Notes under the pieces: generated by a model
The model's input: only the letters and a program-made list of their open reading frames with translations
Told to the model about the DNA's origin: nothing
The model's database searches: none
Part shown: piece after piece, positions 1 through 9,696 of the stretch
How positions within the stretch are numbered: position 1 is the first letter of the stretch
Layout of the letters: every line of letters begins with the position of its first letter
NCBI GenBank assembly: GCA_044224515.1
Contig: JBGAKH010000004.1
Span: 248,001 to 312,000 of the forward strand
Reading direction: 5' to 3'
Origin: JBBATK01 sp044224515
GTDB taxonomy: Bacteria; Bacteroidota; Ignavibacteria; Kapaibacteriales; NICIL-2
DNA length: 64,000 nt
Made by a program: the position numbers and the translations under genes

Positions 1-2165
1 GACTGCACTTCGTCGCACAAGACCTTCACGACCGTGCCAATACTGTTAATCACCTCCAGTCGAACACGTGTCGGAAAAGCAACACAGTAGCTGATGGTTG
101 ATTCGCTACGACATGGATTCGGACTTGGTAGACCCAAAACAAACTCAGACAACGGACCCTGAGGCAACTTAGACTGTAAGCCACACAATGAGTCCAGTAA
201 AAACGACGTTTGTGGTCTGCTACTGGGCATGATGTTCGCACAGGTTCCCAAACCAAAACGCGGTTCACTCACGCTGATATCACATCGATCACTGAAGCCC
301 AAACTTGAATGGAACAAGAGTTTTATGAGGGTATCGCGTGCAGCAAACACTTCCGGCATCAAAACCTTGACAATTATTCGGTCTGCGACATGATCATCGA
401 TAACAATTTGATTGCCTACGGCAGCTGCAGCAGCCGTACCAACTTTGTCGAAACCATCATAGTGTATCAAACTTGAATCAAAGCTGATCGTCGCTTGAAA
501 ACTCTGTGCTAAGACGCAGAGTTTAGGGTCCACACGAAGCGGCAAAAGAAAGCTATGTCCGGGAAAGGAGCGAATCTCCACCGGAGAGCTCAAATTCATG
601 GTGTGCGGTTCCACTCCCTCACCTGCTACTGCAAGACGTAGACTGAAATCATCAACCGGACTTACGAGCTCTACTTCAGCGTCGAAGAGGCTGACGGTTC
701 GAGGGATAAAATGAACTTGAAACACTCCCTCTGCTCCCGCTGCAATACTAAGCTCAGGTGGCTCTACGCTGAAAGGTGCACTAGCAGGTAGGACTAAGGG
801 AGCAGTCACTTGAATGCTTTGCTGAGAGGAGTTCTTCACGCGCAAATTCAGCGTGCGCCGCGCCGGACACTCATCAAACACGACAACGCTGTCAAACTCA
901 AGAGCTGAACTGAGAATGCTAAGATATCGTGGTCTTGCTTCCCCTTTCAAGTAGACAACTTGTTCGCGAACACTGTCAGGCACCCCATACATGCGGTCTG
1001 CAACATCACTATGCAACACAAGCTTCGTAACGAATTGTCCCACACGCGTTGGATGAAACACTAAAGTCGTACTATCCAATGCAGCCGCACGTACATGCTT
1101 TTTTACGCTCGTTAAAGAGTCCAGAATGGAGAAGGGAAGCGTGTCGGTTGGAACAATGGTTGAAAGTTCAGTTCGGGCCGAGTAGTTAAAGTTGCTGTTG
1201 TTCGCGAAGACGAGTCTGAATGTATCAAGGATACCAACTGTGAAGGAACCTACGTCCACTGTATCCCCACGCAGCTGCGCACGTGCGCCGCGCACGGCGC
1301 TTAAGCGACAATCTTGCTCTACACCTACGCCTCGTAGAATGACTCTGGTGCTATCGATTCCGCCGGTAGGTCCTAACAGTGTTGAGGGATTGTATTGTTC
1401 AAAGGCAATGACAAGTGAATCCAACCCGCGTTGCACAGCCTTGTATTGAACGCGAATCGGAGTGGTCTTTTGTGCACTATCAAGTGCTAAAGTCCGTAAT
1501 GGATTGTCGCGAACGCTAAATGCACTTCGACTACCTGAATACTGCACGGTTGAAGTATCTTCAATCTGAACAGTTCTTTTCAAGTCGGTATTGCGTAGCA
1601 AGATGCTGTCCTGTCGCAGTGCGCCAACGTAGACAGAATCAAAGTTGATGACAGATTGCGCAAAAACCGGCCGCTTTGTTTTATAAAACTGAAGAACGAA
1701 ATCACGCGAGACTACCACACTATCGCTTTGCAAATTCCTTGGCATTGCCATTTTTGCGCGCAAGAGAACGCGATTGAAACCCTCCGGCGCCTCATTCAAA
1801 AAGGTAGTCGAAAAACAGCGCAGAGAATCGTACTTCAACGGACTACTAATCGTGTGAATCTGCGTCACGTCCAATGGCAATCCGGGAGTCGCAAACTCCG
1901 TTACAGAATTGGTCGGGTTGAGTCGCAGAACACTGAGGAATGTATCTCGAACCACGAGCGCAACCGTTCCCTCGTTCACAAAGTAGAGAGGGCGAAACAC
2001 GAAAGCGCCCTCATTGCCCGCCATGCTGAATCCAAAGTCGATGGTATCCCGATCCAAACTAATGGAGCTAAGAATACGTCCGTGCGCACCATCGGCAGGC
2101 AGCGCTCTGACTGTACCCATGCAGATGCTCAAGAGAGCAAGCAAGACGAGGAGTGGTGATTTCAT
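1..2165 (-). CDS. Secreted T9SS-sorted surface protein, 3' end cut by window edge
   Basis: An uninterrupted reading frame runs on the minus strand from the ATG at 2165 to the left edge, 721 codons without a stop. It opens with a Sec signal peptide (basic MKS, then a hydrophobic stretch to about residue 20). The body has beta-rich segments of the choice-of-anchor/ASH type (for example around DRDTIDFGF and YLSILSSALEFDSVVV) and a cohesin-like stretch. The last visible ~48 residues, starting SEFVLGLPSPNP, match a T9SS type A sorting domain: the SPNP turn, a TISY strand, and RLEVINSIGTVV. About 30-40 codons should lie beyond the edge. Expected to be exported and anchored or released at the cell surface. 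Its function is otherwise unknown. Base composition is like its neighbours. Confidence 0.8.
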   Translation of the reverse strand, partial: MKSPLLVLLALLSICMGTVRALPADGAHGRILSSISLDRDTIDFGFSMAGNEGAFVFRPLYFVNEGTVALVVRDTFLSVLRLNPTNSVTEFATPGLPLDVTQIHTISSPLKYDSLRCFSTTFLNEAPEGFNRVLLRAKMAMPRNLQSDSVVVSRDFVLQFYKTKRPVFAQSVINFDSVYVGALRQDSILLRNTDLKRTVQIEDTSTVQYSGSRSAFSVRDNPLRTLALDSAQKTTPIRVQYKAVQRGLDSLVIAFEQYNPSTLLGPTGGIDSTRVILRGVGVEQDCRLSAVRGARAQLRGDTVDVGSFTVGILDTFRLVFANNSNFNYSARTELSTIVPTDTLPFSILDSLTSVKKHVRAAALDSTTLVFHPTRVGQFVTKLVLHSDVADRMYGVPDSVREQVVYLKGEARPRYLSILSSALEFDSVVVFDECPARRTLNLRVKNSSQQSIQVTAPLVLPASAPFSVEPPELSIAAGAEGVFQVHFIPRTVSLFDAEVELVSPVDDFSLRLAVAGEGVEPHTMNLSSPVEIRSFPGHSFLLPLRVDPKLCVLAQSFQATISFDSSLIHYDGFDKVGTAAAAAVGNQIVIDDHVADRIIVKVLMPEVFAARDTLIKLLFHSSLGFSDRCDISVSEPRFGLGTCANIMPSSRPQTSFLLDSLCGLQSKLPQGPLSEFVLGLPSPNPCRSESTISYCVAFPTRVRLEVINSIGTVVKVLCDEVQ

Positions 2166-2202
2166 GTACTGCTAAAATAGAGTCTTTACTGCCTAAACTC
2201 CA

Positions 2203-2232
2203 CAAAAAAACCCATACTAAAGGTACGGGTTT
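2203..2232 (-). terminator. Rho-independent terminator behind the nuoM-nuoN pair
   Basis: On the minus strand an inverted repeat (arms at 2208-2217 and 2223-2232, one G-U pair, 5-nt loop) is followed directly by a run of seven T. It lies 190 bp past the nuoN stop and 38 bp before the start of the next minus-strand gene, so it would end the nuoM-nuoN transcript or a short RNA between them. Confidence 0.7.
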
Positions 2233-2421
2233 GAGATTCCATGTATACTAAGGGAGGCAGCTACTTTGGGATTCAGCCCTACTCTTTCACAATCCCACGT
2301 TTGATCCGAAACCTATAACGCTAAAACTCGCCTCGGTGCTGCAGCGAATCCTAGAAGCAATCGGCCGGCCACAGCGATTTGTTTCACGGGCACAGCCGGC
2401 CCTGCATCCGGGTCAGCTTAC

Positions 2422-3855
2422 TTAGTGGACTGCAAAGAAGCTCGTCGTTGCACTTTGCAGCAACGAAGGAAACAGACCAATAGCCAGAACGAATACGGTG
2501 CACACAAGGAGGGTCAGCCCGGCAGTGCCGGAGGTATCGCTAGTCTCCATGTCTTCAGGTGAATCTTTGAAATACATAAAGACAACCAAGCCTATGTAGA
2601 AATAGACTGAAATCATAGACGATATCACGGCAACTATCGTAAGCCAGGTATATCCGGATTCAATGGCAGCCACGAACAAGTAATACTTACCGAAAAATCC
2701 CGCCATCGGTGGAATACCGGCAAGTGAAAACATGAACAAGGCCATGAGGGCAGCCAACACCGGATGACGCTTACTTAGCCCGGCAAAATCGCTAAGCTGC
2801 AATCCGTTACCTGCTTTATGTTCCAGCATCGACACGATAACAAATGAACCAAGCTGCATGAACAAGTAGGCAGTAGCGTAGAATAAAATTCCACTCATTC
2901 CGCGCTCGTTATTGGCAACAAAACCGATCAACAAATAACCGGCATGAGCCACCGAAGAGTATGCAAGCATGCGCTTGATGTTCGTCTGCACGACAGCACT
3001 AATGTTACCAACCAGCATGGTGGCTGCGGAAACCACGGCCAGGATTTGCGCCACATGCCAATCACCTGTTCCCACGATCGCACGCACAATGGGTATCAGT
3101 GCGCATAAGGAAGCTGCTTTACCTGCGGTTGACATAAAAGCCGTAACCACTGTCGGAGAACCCTCGTACACGTCGGGTACCCACTGGTGGAACGGAAAAG
3201 CCGCAATCTTGAAACCAAGTCCGATGATAATCAACGCGGTTCCAACAGCCAACAAAGTCGGAAAGTTCAAATGATTGGTCGTAACAGCGTTATGCATTGC
3301 CGCATACTCCAAGCTTCCGGTAGCACCGTAACAAAGCGACATCCCAAAAACCAGAAAACCCGTGGCAAAAGCACCAAGCAAGAAGTACTTAAGTGAAGCT
3401 TCAATAGAACGTTCGTTCGTGCGGAAGTAGCCTGCCAATACATAGAAGGCCACCGACATAATTTCAATACCGATAAAGGTGATGAGCAGATTATTTGCGT
3501 GCGCTATGACGGACATACCCGCAACGGCAAAGAGAATCAAGGAATAGAATTCATCGTGCTCTACATCCTCCCGAAGAATATAGGGACGTCCGGCAAGTAG
3601 GGTCAAAATGCCGCCGGTACAAAAAAGGATATCAAAGAAGCTTGAATAACCTCCAACTCGTATCATCGCGCTAAAAGCGGTCCCCGAATACCCCATGGTG
3701 CCCATAGCAAAGAGCAAAGCAGCGCCCATACTGAATGCAGCAAAAACATATGTCAACCGTTCGCTGCGTGGAGTCAGTGCATCCACTACAATACAAATCA
3801 CTGCCAGGAAAGACAGGATACTCAGTGGAGCGGCTTGGATCAGATCTTGTACCAT
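2422..3855 (-). CDS. nuoN: NADH-quinone oxidoreductase subunit N, second copy (NuoN)
   Basis: Antiporter-like proton-pumping membrane subunit of respiratory complex I, 477 aa, the usual length. Multiple hydrophobic segments cover the whole protein. Recognisable NuoN signatures: Glu131 in TM5 (FIGIEIMSVAFY), Lys216 followed by FPFHQWVPDVYEGSP at 221-234, Lys246, and SLAGIPPMAGFFGK near residue 380. It sits 71 bp downstream of nuoM, and the two form a detached pair about 6 kb away from the main nuo operon, which has its own nuoN at 11452-12873. All charged pump residues I could check are present. Whether it joins the same complex as the main operon or an alternative one cannot be told from sequence. 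Confidence 0.95.
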   Translation of the reverse strand: MVQDLIQAAPLSILSFLAVICIVVDALTPRSERLTYVFAAFSMGAALLFAMGTMGYSGTAFSAMIRVGGYSSFFDILFCTGGILTLLAGRPYILREDVEHDEFYSLILFAVAGMSVIAHANNLLITFIGIEIMSVAFYVLAGYFRTNERSIEASLKYFLLGAFATGFLVFGMSLCYGATGSLEYAAMHNAVTTNHLNFPTLLAVGTALIIIGLGFKIAAFPFHQWVPDVYEGSPTVVTAFMSTAGKAASLCALIPIVRAIVGTGDWHVAQILAVVSAATMLVGNISAVVQTNIKRMLAYSSVAHAGYLLIGFVANNERGMSGILFYATAYLFMQLGSFVIVSMLEHKAGNGLQLSDFAGLSKRHPVLAALMALFMFSLAGIPPMAGFFGKYYLFVAAIESGYTWLTIVAVISSMISVYFYIGLVVFMYFKDSPEDMETSDTSGTAGLTLLVCTVFVLAIGLFPSLLQSATTSFFAVH

Positions 3856-3926
3856 TGAATTCTCAAAGCTGATTTCTGGTTCTACCTAAGTGGACTATAC
3901 ACTGCGTTTCGTTCGACCGCTGTTCC

Positions 3927-5465
3927 CTATTTGGGATTCGAGCTATTCAAACTAACGGGATGAGACCCCATAACTTTTTCGATGACGGCGTTTGTCGATG
4001 CTGTGCTGATATCCATGAACGTCTTAGGATAGACGCCAATCCAAACAATGAAAATCACGAGTGGAATGAGTGTCCACATTTCACGATTGTTCACGTCGCC
4101 AAGACTCTGATTCTTTGGATTATCGTTTGTGCCGAACATGACACGTTGGAACATCCACAGCAAATACACTGCGGCGAAAATCACCCCGGTTGCGCTGAAT
4201 ATTGCGTAGGACCAATTGTTCAACACCGAAGAACGAAATGCTCCCACAAGTGTCAAAAACTCGCCCACAAAACCATTGAGACCGGGAAGTCCAACCGATG
4301 CGAACATCGCAATGGCAAACAGTACCGCAAAGCGAGGCATAACGTTGGTGATACCTCCAAACTCCGCTATCTCGCGCGTGTGACGTCGTTCGTAAATAAC
4401 GCCCACACACAAGAACAACATTCCTGTCGACAAACCATGGTTTACCATTTGAATAATCGCTCCCTGCACACCCTCAGGCGTCATGGAGAAGATTCCTAAT
4501 ACAACAAAACCCAAGTGGCTCACCGATGAGTAGGCTACTAATTTCTTTACATCTGTTTGGACCATTGCAACCAAAGCACCATAAATGATGCCTACCACGG
4601 CCAACGTGCACAGCAAGGGCGCAAAGAAATGCGATGCCTCAGGGAAGAGATCGAGATTGAAACGGATGAGACCGTATGTTCCAAGTTTGAGAAGAATACC
4701 GGCCAGAATCACCGAGCCGGCTGTGGGCGCTTGAACGTGCGCATCCGGCAACCAGGTATGGAAGGGGAACAACGGAACTTTAATACAGAATGACAATGCA
4801 AAAGCTAGGAACATCCAGCGAGAGATCTCGGAGGGAATGTTCGGAGCAATGTGTTGAAGCTTGATGAAGCTGGTCGTAAATCCTCCGCTGTGCACTTGCG
4901 CGTAATAACCCAGCCATACAATTGCAACCAACATCAGAAGAGAACCAACTACCGTATATAAGAAGAACTTGACGGCAGCATAGACACGATCTTGTCCACC
5001 CCAAATACCAATGAGAAAGTACATCGGAATCAGGATCATTTCCCAGAATACGTAAAAGACGAATGTGTCCAAGGCCATGAACGTTCCCGTCATCGCGAAC
5101 TGCAAGAAGAGAAGCATGATATAGTATTCTTTCTCGCGCTTGCTGATCGCTTCAAAAGAACTGTATATGGCAATCGGCATGATGAAGGTCGTCAGCAGAA
5201 CAAGCAATAAGCTCATTCCATCCAGACCCATGCGAAATCCGATATCCAGAGTCGGAATCCACGGCACATCAATCAAGAATTGGAATCCTCCCTGGCTGCG
5301 ATCGAAGGCAAAAAACAGCGGAATAGAGCCAACAAAAGTCAATAGTGAAATTACTAAAGCTGTGTAGCGCAGACCCTTAAGCTGATCACGCGGGATCAGG
5401 AGAAGAGCAAGTGTTCCGGCCAGTGGAAGGAAAAGAGTAGAGAGAAGCGAGTCGATCCCCATCAT
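3927..5465 (-). CDS. nuoM: NADH-quinone oxidoreductase subunit M, second copy (NuoM)
   Basis: Antiporter-like membrane subunit of complex I, 512 aa. NuoM hallmarks: Glu142 in FWEMILIPMYFLIGIWG, Lys229 before PLFPFHTWLPDAHVQAPT, Lys260 in GILLKLGTYG, and a LPGLNGFVGEF motif near residue 400. This copy keeps the canonical TM7 lysine that the operon copy (12883-14373) lacks. First gene of a two-gene nuoM-nuoN unit. The start ATG at 5465 is followed at once by a second ATG at 5462, either of which could be used. There is no other nuo gene nearby, so the pair must depend on the operon at 11-21.7 kb for the rest of the complex, or act as a stand-alone antiporter-like pair. Confidence 0.95.
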   Translation of the reverse strand: MMGIDSLLSTLFLPLAGTLALLLIPRDQLKGLRYTALVISLLTFVGSIPLFFAFDRSQGGFQFLIDVPWIPTLDIGFRMGLDGMSLLLVLLTTFIMPIAIYSSFEAISKREKEYYIMLLFLQFAMTGTFMALDTFVFYVFWEMILIPMYFLIGIWGGQDRVYAAVKFFLYTVVGSLLMLVAIVWLGYYAQVHSGGFTTSFIKLQHIAPNIPSEISRWMFLAFALSFCIKVPLFPFHTWLPDAHVQAPTAGSVILAGILLKLGTYGLIRFNLDLFPEASHFFAPLLCTLAVVGIIYGALVAMVQTDVKKLVAYSSVSHLGFVVLGIFSMTPEGVQGAIIQMVNHGLSTGMLFLCVGVIYERRHTREIAEFGGITNVMPRFAVLFAIAMFASVGLPGLNGFVGEFLTLVGAFRSSVLNNWSYAIFSATGVIFAAVYLLWMFQRVMFGTNDNPKNQSLGDVNNREMWTLIPLVIFIVWIGVYPKTFMDISTASTNAVIEKVMGSHPVSLNSSNPK

Positions 5466-5665
5466 TTATCGAGTCATTCGTTTCAGAATTAGCGCAATAT
5501 AGCAGGAGAGGGAGAATTGGGAAAGGAAGGAGCAGTGGGAAAGATCATAGAGTTTTGCACCAAAATCGAGCTTCGGACGAGCCCTCTACGGCACAACGGG
5601 AATCATGAGCTCTGTACCTGACAAGCGGCTGCGAAGCAGCCGTATGACAAAAAGACTCTCATCAT

Positions 5666-6760
5666 TCAATCTTCCATGGACTCTCGGATGCGCAGGTAGG
5701 AGTCATAGCGCATTGAGTCGATCTCGCCAGACTCTACTGCCGCCTTTACGGCACAATCCGGTTCATGCGTATGCGTGCAGGGCAAGTAGCGGCAGGATTG
5801 ATAGAAAGGATCAAAGTCGTGAAAGTAGTAGCTGAGATCGTCGCGGTGGATATCGCTCATTGCAAACTCCCGCATCCCCGGTGTATCGATGACAAATGAG
5901 TTATGGCCCAGTCCGAAGATTTTTCCGGTAGTCGTGGTGTGTTTACCTTTATCATACTTCGTCGAGATTTCGCGAACATCCTGCAAGTCCACACCGAAGT
6001 ACCGGTTGACAATGGATGACTTCCCCACTCCTGATGGTCCGGCTAGCATCGAGGTTTTAGAGGCAAACAGTTGTTGCAAGTGCTCAAGTCCGTCGCCACG
6101 ATGACAACTGCACAGTACAACTTCAATACCCATGTTCCTGTAACACGCGAGGTCATCGTACACAAAACTGCGATCCATGAGTTCAATCTTGTTGATGACA
6201 ATCGCGGCTGTCATATTGCCTTGTTCGGCGGCAATGAGATAACGGTCTATGAGACGTCGATTGTAGAATGGCTCCGCAGCTGCGCTCACTATAACACATT
6301 GGTCAATGTTCGCGGCAATACTTTGCCAGAGCTTGCGTTCACCGGCGGTTTTTCGCAGCAAGCGCGAGGTTCGTGCCTCGATCTCAATAATAACCGCCTT
6401 AGCGGTTTTGCGGTTTTCCACTTCTTCTTCGACTCGGTAACGCACCCAATCTCCAACGCAAACCAAGGTATCATCGTCGTTTGGCGTCAGAGCCAAACCT
6501 CCAATGGTGCAGGCGACGGGATGTGGTATCTCGCCTACCACATCGGCGAGAGCGGATTCTTCGGCTACATGCCAAACGTTGCCGGCTGAGCCAACAACAC
6601 GACCACGATGAGTGGCTTTATTGCTATGATCCGATGCCTCGCGCTTGATATTCGTACTGAGACGTTTACGGCGAAAGAGCTCCTCTTCGTTATCGTGACG
6701 AGAGTCATCGCTGCGGACGATGGACTTACGGTGAGGTTTACGTTTAAATTCTTTATGCAT
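5666..6760 (-). CDS. rsgA: Ribosome small subunit-dependent GTPase A (RsgA/YjeQ)
   Basis: Circularly permuted GTPase that helps 30S subunit maturation in the cytoplasm, 364 aa. Order of motifs as in the family: a basic N-terminal tail (about 55 residues, longer than usual), an OB-fold (about 55-130), G4 NKIE at 190-193, the G1 P-loop GPSGVGKSS at 241-249, G2 threonines around 276-278, G3 DTPG at 292-295, and a C-terminal zinc knuckle (Cys323, Cys328, His330 or His332, Cys336). Monocistronic, divergent from priA with 114 bp between the starts. A candidate -7 promoter box lies at 6783-6790. Confidence 0.96.
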   Translation of the reverse strand: MHKEFKRKPHRKSIVRSDDSRHDNEEELFRRKRLSTNIKREASDHSNKATHRGRVVGSAGNVWHVAEESALADVVGEIPHPVACTIGGLALTPNDDDTLVCVGDWVRYRVEEEVENRKTAKAVIIEIEARTSRLLRKTAGERKLWQSIAANIDQCVIVSAAAEPFYNRRLIDRYLIAAEQGNMTAAIVINKIELMDRSFVYDDLACYRNMGIEVVLCSCHRGDGLEHLQQLFASKTSMLAGPSGVGKSSIVNRYFGVDLQDVREISTKYDKGKHTTTTGKIFGLGHNSFVIDTPGMREFAMSDIHRDDLSYYFHDFDPFYQSCRYLPCTHTHEPDCAVKAAVESGEIDSMRYDSYLRIRESMED

Positions 6761-6782
6761 GCTCTTTCATGGGTTTCATGAA

Positions 6783-6790
6783 CAAAAATA
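6783..6790 (-). promoter_or_regulatory. Candidate -7 box for rsgA
   Basis: Minus strand reads TATTTTTG, fitting the Bacteroidetes -7 consensus TAnnTTTG, 22 bp upstream of the rsgA ATG. No TTG at the expected -33 spacing, so the call rests on the -7 box alone. Confidence 0.35.
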
Positions 6791-6874
6791 CAGTCGAGGA
6801 TTGTCTCGAAGGCCACCAAACACGTTGCATTCACAATCTCCACCGTAGTTTCGCGTCTGTTTTCGCTCGACTTT

Positions 6875-9388
6875 ATGCCTCAGTACGTCCACATAGCTCT
6901 ACCGATCCCCGCACGTCGGCAGTTTACCTATCTCATTCCGGATGGCATGCATGTGCACGCCGGTATGCGGGTCTTGGTTCCCTTTGGTAAACGTAGTCTG
7001 ACCGGCATTATCGTTGAGACGAACTGTGCTGCCCTGCCGGACGCCAAACCAATTTTTGAGCTGCTCGACGACGTTCCCATGATGAACTCCACGATGCTGG
7101 AGTTTTGTAAATGGATGTCGGAGTACTATCTGGCGTCGTGGGGCGAGACTCTGCATGCTGCTATACCTCAGGGAATGAGTCCGGAGTCAGTTGTCACCGT
7201 GCGTCTCTTGCAGCAGCTTGAAGAGCAGCATCTGGACTACATCGCCAAGAGCGCTCCCAAACGTGCCGCCTTGTTGCGTCTTCTGCGACAACACTCCGGA
7301 GAACTGAGCGTTGGGTATATCCAGAAGAAGTTAAAATCCGAATCCGTAGCCTCTCAACTTGAAGCCCTGGAACAGGCAGGCTTTATCGAGATTCAGAGAG
7401 GCATGAAAGAACAAGCGCATGCAAAAACGCTCAAAGCATTTTTGATTGAGGAATCGCTGTTTCTCGACCCTTCGCGAATCCAACAGCTTCTCAACGAGCT
7501 GGACGCAAAAGCTCCAAAACAAGCGCAGTTGCTGAGCACGGTGTATGTTCATCAGTCGCGTAACAAATCGGCAATGAGCTCCGCAGAGGCCCTACGCTTA
7601 GCTCAGGCAAATGCCTCGAGCGCGAAATCACTAGTGGATAAGGGTTATCTGATTGAGTGTCTTGTAGAAGTTCATCGAAGTACCGAGCATGCTTCTGCAG
7701 ACGATGCCTTACACAGCGGAGACGAGAGTCAGTTTGCATTGAATGAAGAACAGTCTCATGCTTTGTCTGCCGTGACAGCTGCTCTCGACTCGGCGAAGTC
7801 GAAGACTTTTCTTCTCCATGGAGTAACGGGAAGCGGTAAGACCTTGGTCTACATGCATGCAATTAAGCACGCGTTGTCAATGCACAAAACCGCGCTCATT
7901 TTGGTACCCGAGATCTCGCTCACGCCACAATTGATTGACCGTTTTCGAGCTGTGTTTGGTCGCTCCATTGCGGTTCTTCATTCCCGCATGAGTATAGGCG
8001 AACGCTACGATGAGTGGAGAGCCATTCAGCGAGGCGACGCGCCCATTGTGTTGGGTGTACGCTCAGCTTTGTTTGCACCTTTGAAGAACATCGGGTTGAT
8101 TGTTGTTGATGAAGAGCATGAGGCATCGTACAAACAGGATTCTCCTGCACCACGCTACAATGCCCGGGACTCAGCCGTTATGCGTGGTATTATGGAACAG
8201 GCAGTGGTCGTGCTTGGTTCGGCTACACCCTCGGTCGAAAGCATATTCAATGCTCGCACGGCCAAATACCATCTGCTTGAGATCAGAAATCGAGTTGATA
8301 ACGCGGTGTTGCCGGAGATACAGGTGGTAGACATGGTGGCAGCGCGCAAGCGCAAGCAAGTACTGGGTTCGTTCAGCACGTTAATGATCGACGAGATATG
8401 CGCTCGTCTGGCACGCAAAGAGGGCGTGATCCTTCTGCAAAACAGACGAGGATTCTCACCGCGCTTGGAATGTCTGGATTGCGGCAACATCCCCAAGTGT
8501 CGTGATTGCAGTGTATCACTTACCTACCACAAACACCTCAACGTGCTTCGTTGTCACTACTGCGGCTACAGCGAAGCTGCATTGAAAAGTTGTCATATCT
8601 GCGGTAGTGCGGAGCTTGCTGAAATCGGTGCCGGTACGCAGCGCATTGAGGAAGAGCTTTCTGCCATTCTTACTGAGCGTGGAGTGGATGCGCGCATTCA
8701 ACGTGTCGACCTGGATTCCACATCCAAAAAAGGATCGCTGCGAAAAATACTTGTGGATTTCCGGAAGGCTGAAATAGACATTTTAATTGGCACAAAAATG
8801 CTGGCCAAAGGTTTGGACTTTGAGCGCGTGACCTTTGTGGGGGTGGTCAATGCAGATTTGCAATTGTACTTGTCGGACTTCAGAGCGTCAGAGCGCAGTT
8901 TTCAAATGTTGACGCAAGTAGCAGGCCGGGCCGGAAGGGCTCAAGACAAACGAGGTGAAGTGCTCATTCAAAGCGCTCAACCAAATCACCCCTCTATCGT
9001 TTCAACGAAGCTGGCTCAGTACGAGATGTTTTATAATGACGAATTACAGCAACGTCGAGAGGCTCTCTATCCACCCTTCTCTAGATTTGTGGTCATTGAG
9101 CTTAGCGGACGTGATATGCATCTCCTCAATGATCATGCTCAGCATCTCGCCTTCGCTCTTCCGCGCAGCAGTCCATTGCTAAAGGTTATTGGTCCGGCAA
9201 AACCTGACATCGACCGCATTCGCGGACAGTATCGGCGCATCATCATCCTGAAAAGTATCAAAGCTGAAGATCCGGGTGGCGCGTACCTGCGTCAAGCATT
9301 GCAGCACGCCTTCCAACATTATAGAGACCGACATGCAAGCTCTGCTATAAAGGTTGTTGTTGACATCGACTCCTATTCCTCATTATGA
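6875..9388 (+). CDS. priA: Primosomal protein N' (PriA), replication restart helicase
   Basis: Superfamily 2 3'-5' DNA helicase that reloads the replisome at stalled forks, 837 aa. The N-terminal DNA-binding domain covers about 1-110. The Walker A motif GVTGSGKT is near residue 316, and the Walker B/DEEH box (VVDEEHEASYKQ) is near 411. A cysteine-rich zinc-binding insertion of the PriA type (CxxC pairs, about 532-570) is followed by helicase motifs including GTKMLAKGLDFERV and QVAGRAGR. The start is the ATG at 6875, in divergent orientation to rsgA. Length and motif order are typical and I see no sign of damage. Confidence 0.97.
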   Translation: MPQYVHIALPIPARRQFTYLIPDGMHVHAGMRVLVPFGKRSLTGIIVETNCAALPDAKPIFELLDDVPMMNSTMLEFCKWMSEYYLASWGETLHAAIPQGMSPESVVTVRLLQQLEEQHLDYIAKSAPKRAALLRLLRQHSGELSVGYIQKKLKSESVASQLEALEQAGFIEIQRGMKEQAHAKTLKAFLIEESLFLDPSRIQQLLNELDAKAPKQAQLLSTVYVHQSRNKSAMSSAEALRLAQANASSAKSLVDKGYLIECLVEVHRSTEHASADDALHSGDESQFALNEEQSHALSAVTAALDSAKSKTFLLHGVTGSGKTLVYMHAIKHALSMHKTALILVPEISLTPQLIDRFRAVFGRSIAVLHSRMSIGERYDEWRAIQRGDAPIVLGVRSALFAPLKNIGLIVVDEEHEASYKQDSPAPRYNARDSAVMRGIMEQAVVVLGSATPSVESIFNARTAKYHLLEIRNRVDNAVLPEIQVVDMVAARKRKQVLGSFSTLMIDEICARLARKEGVILLQNRRGFSPRLECLDCGNIPKCRDCSVSLTYHKHLNVLRCHYCGYSEAALKSCHICGSAELAEIGAGTQRIEEELSAILTERGVDARIQRVDLDSTSKKGSLRKILVDFRKAEIDILIGTKMLAKGLDFERVTFVGVVNADLQLYLSDFRASERSFQMLTQVAGRAGRAQDKRGEVLIQSAQPNHPSIVSTKLAQYEMFYNDELQQRREALYPPFSRFVVIELSGRDMHLLNDHAQHLAFALPRSSPLLKVIGPAKPDIDRIRGQYRRIIILKSIKAEDPGGAYLRQALQHAFQHYRDRHASSAIKVVVDIDSYSSL

Positions 9389-9696
9389 TGATCAGGCCTC
9401 CTTTGGTCCACGTCATGACAACTCCGGCGGGTTAGAATCTTCAATGAGTTTCTTGTTAAGCTCTGGCCTGCGGCCGTCGCCGCATCTTCCGGGTTTTGGG
9501 AAGCGCCGGGCCTAAACCGTTATGCCCTCGTCAACTGCATGCGCCTGCAAGACAGAGCCCGCTTGGCGATGTGGCAATTTTCGTGCATATTGAGCAGACT
9601 ATGGTCTGATGCCATAGGATTTGATATCGTGCATTGAGGAACTCGGCGCTTTGTCGACTACCAAGACTCTATCACCAATAATTCCATCGGAGAGAC
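9389..9696 (+). other. 308-bp intergenic stretch between priA and the Omp28-like gene
   Basis: No convincing reading frame, RNA gene or terminator seen. It contains GC-rich patches (for example around 9466-9512) but no clean hairpin followed by T's. The promoter of the downstream lipoprotein gene must lie here, but no TAnnTTTG box stood out. Confidence 0.5.

Noticed and set aside
1656..2159. Plus-strand frame opposite the T9SS gene
   Set aside because: It is the antisense shadow of a long minus-strand gene with signal peptide and recognisable domains; its own translation resembles nothing.
2233..2421. 6S RNA or riboswitch
   Set aside because: No diagnostic conserved motif (for example the cobalamin box or a 6S-like closed long stem with central bulge) could be found; kept only as a low-confidence structured-RNA candidate.
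3960..4499. 179-codon plus-strand frame within nuoM
   Set aside because: Antisense shadow of the well-supported nuoM gene.
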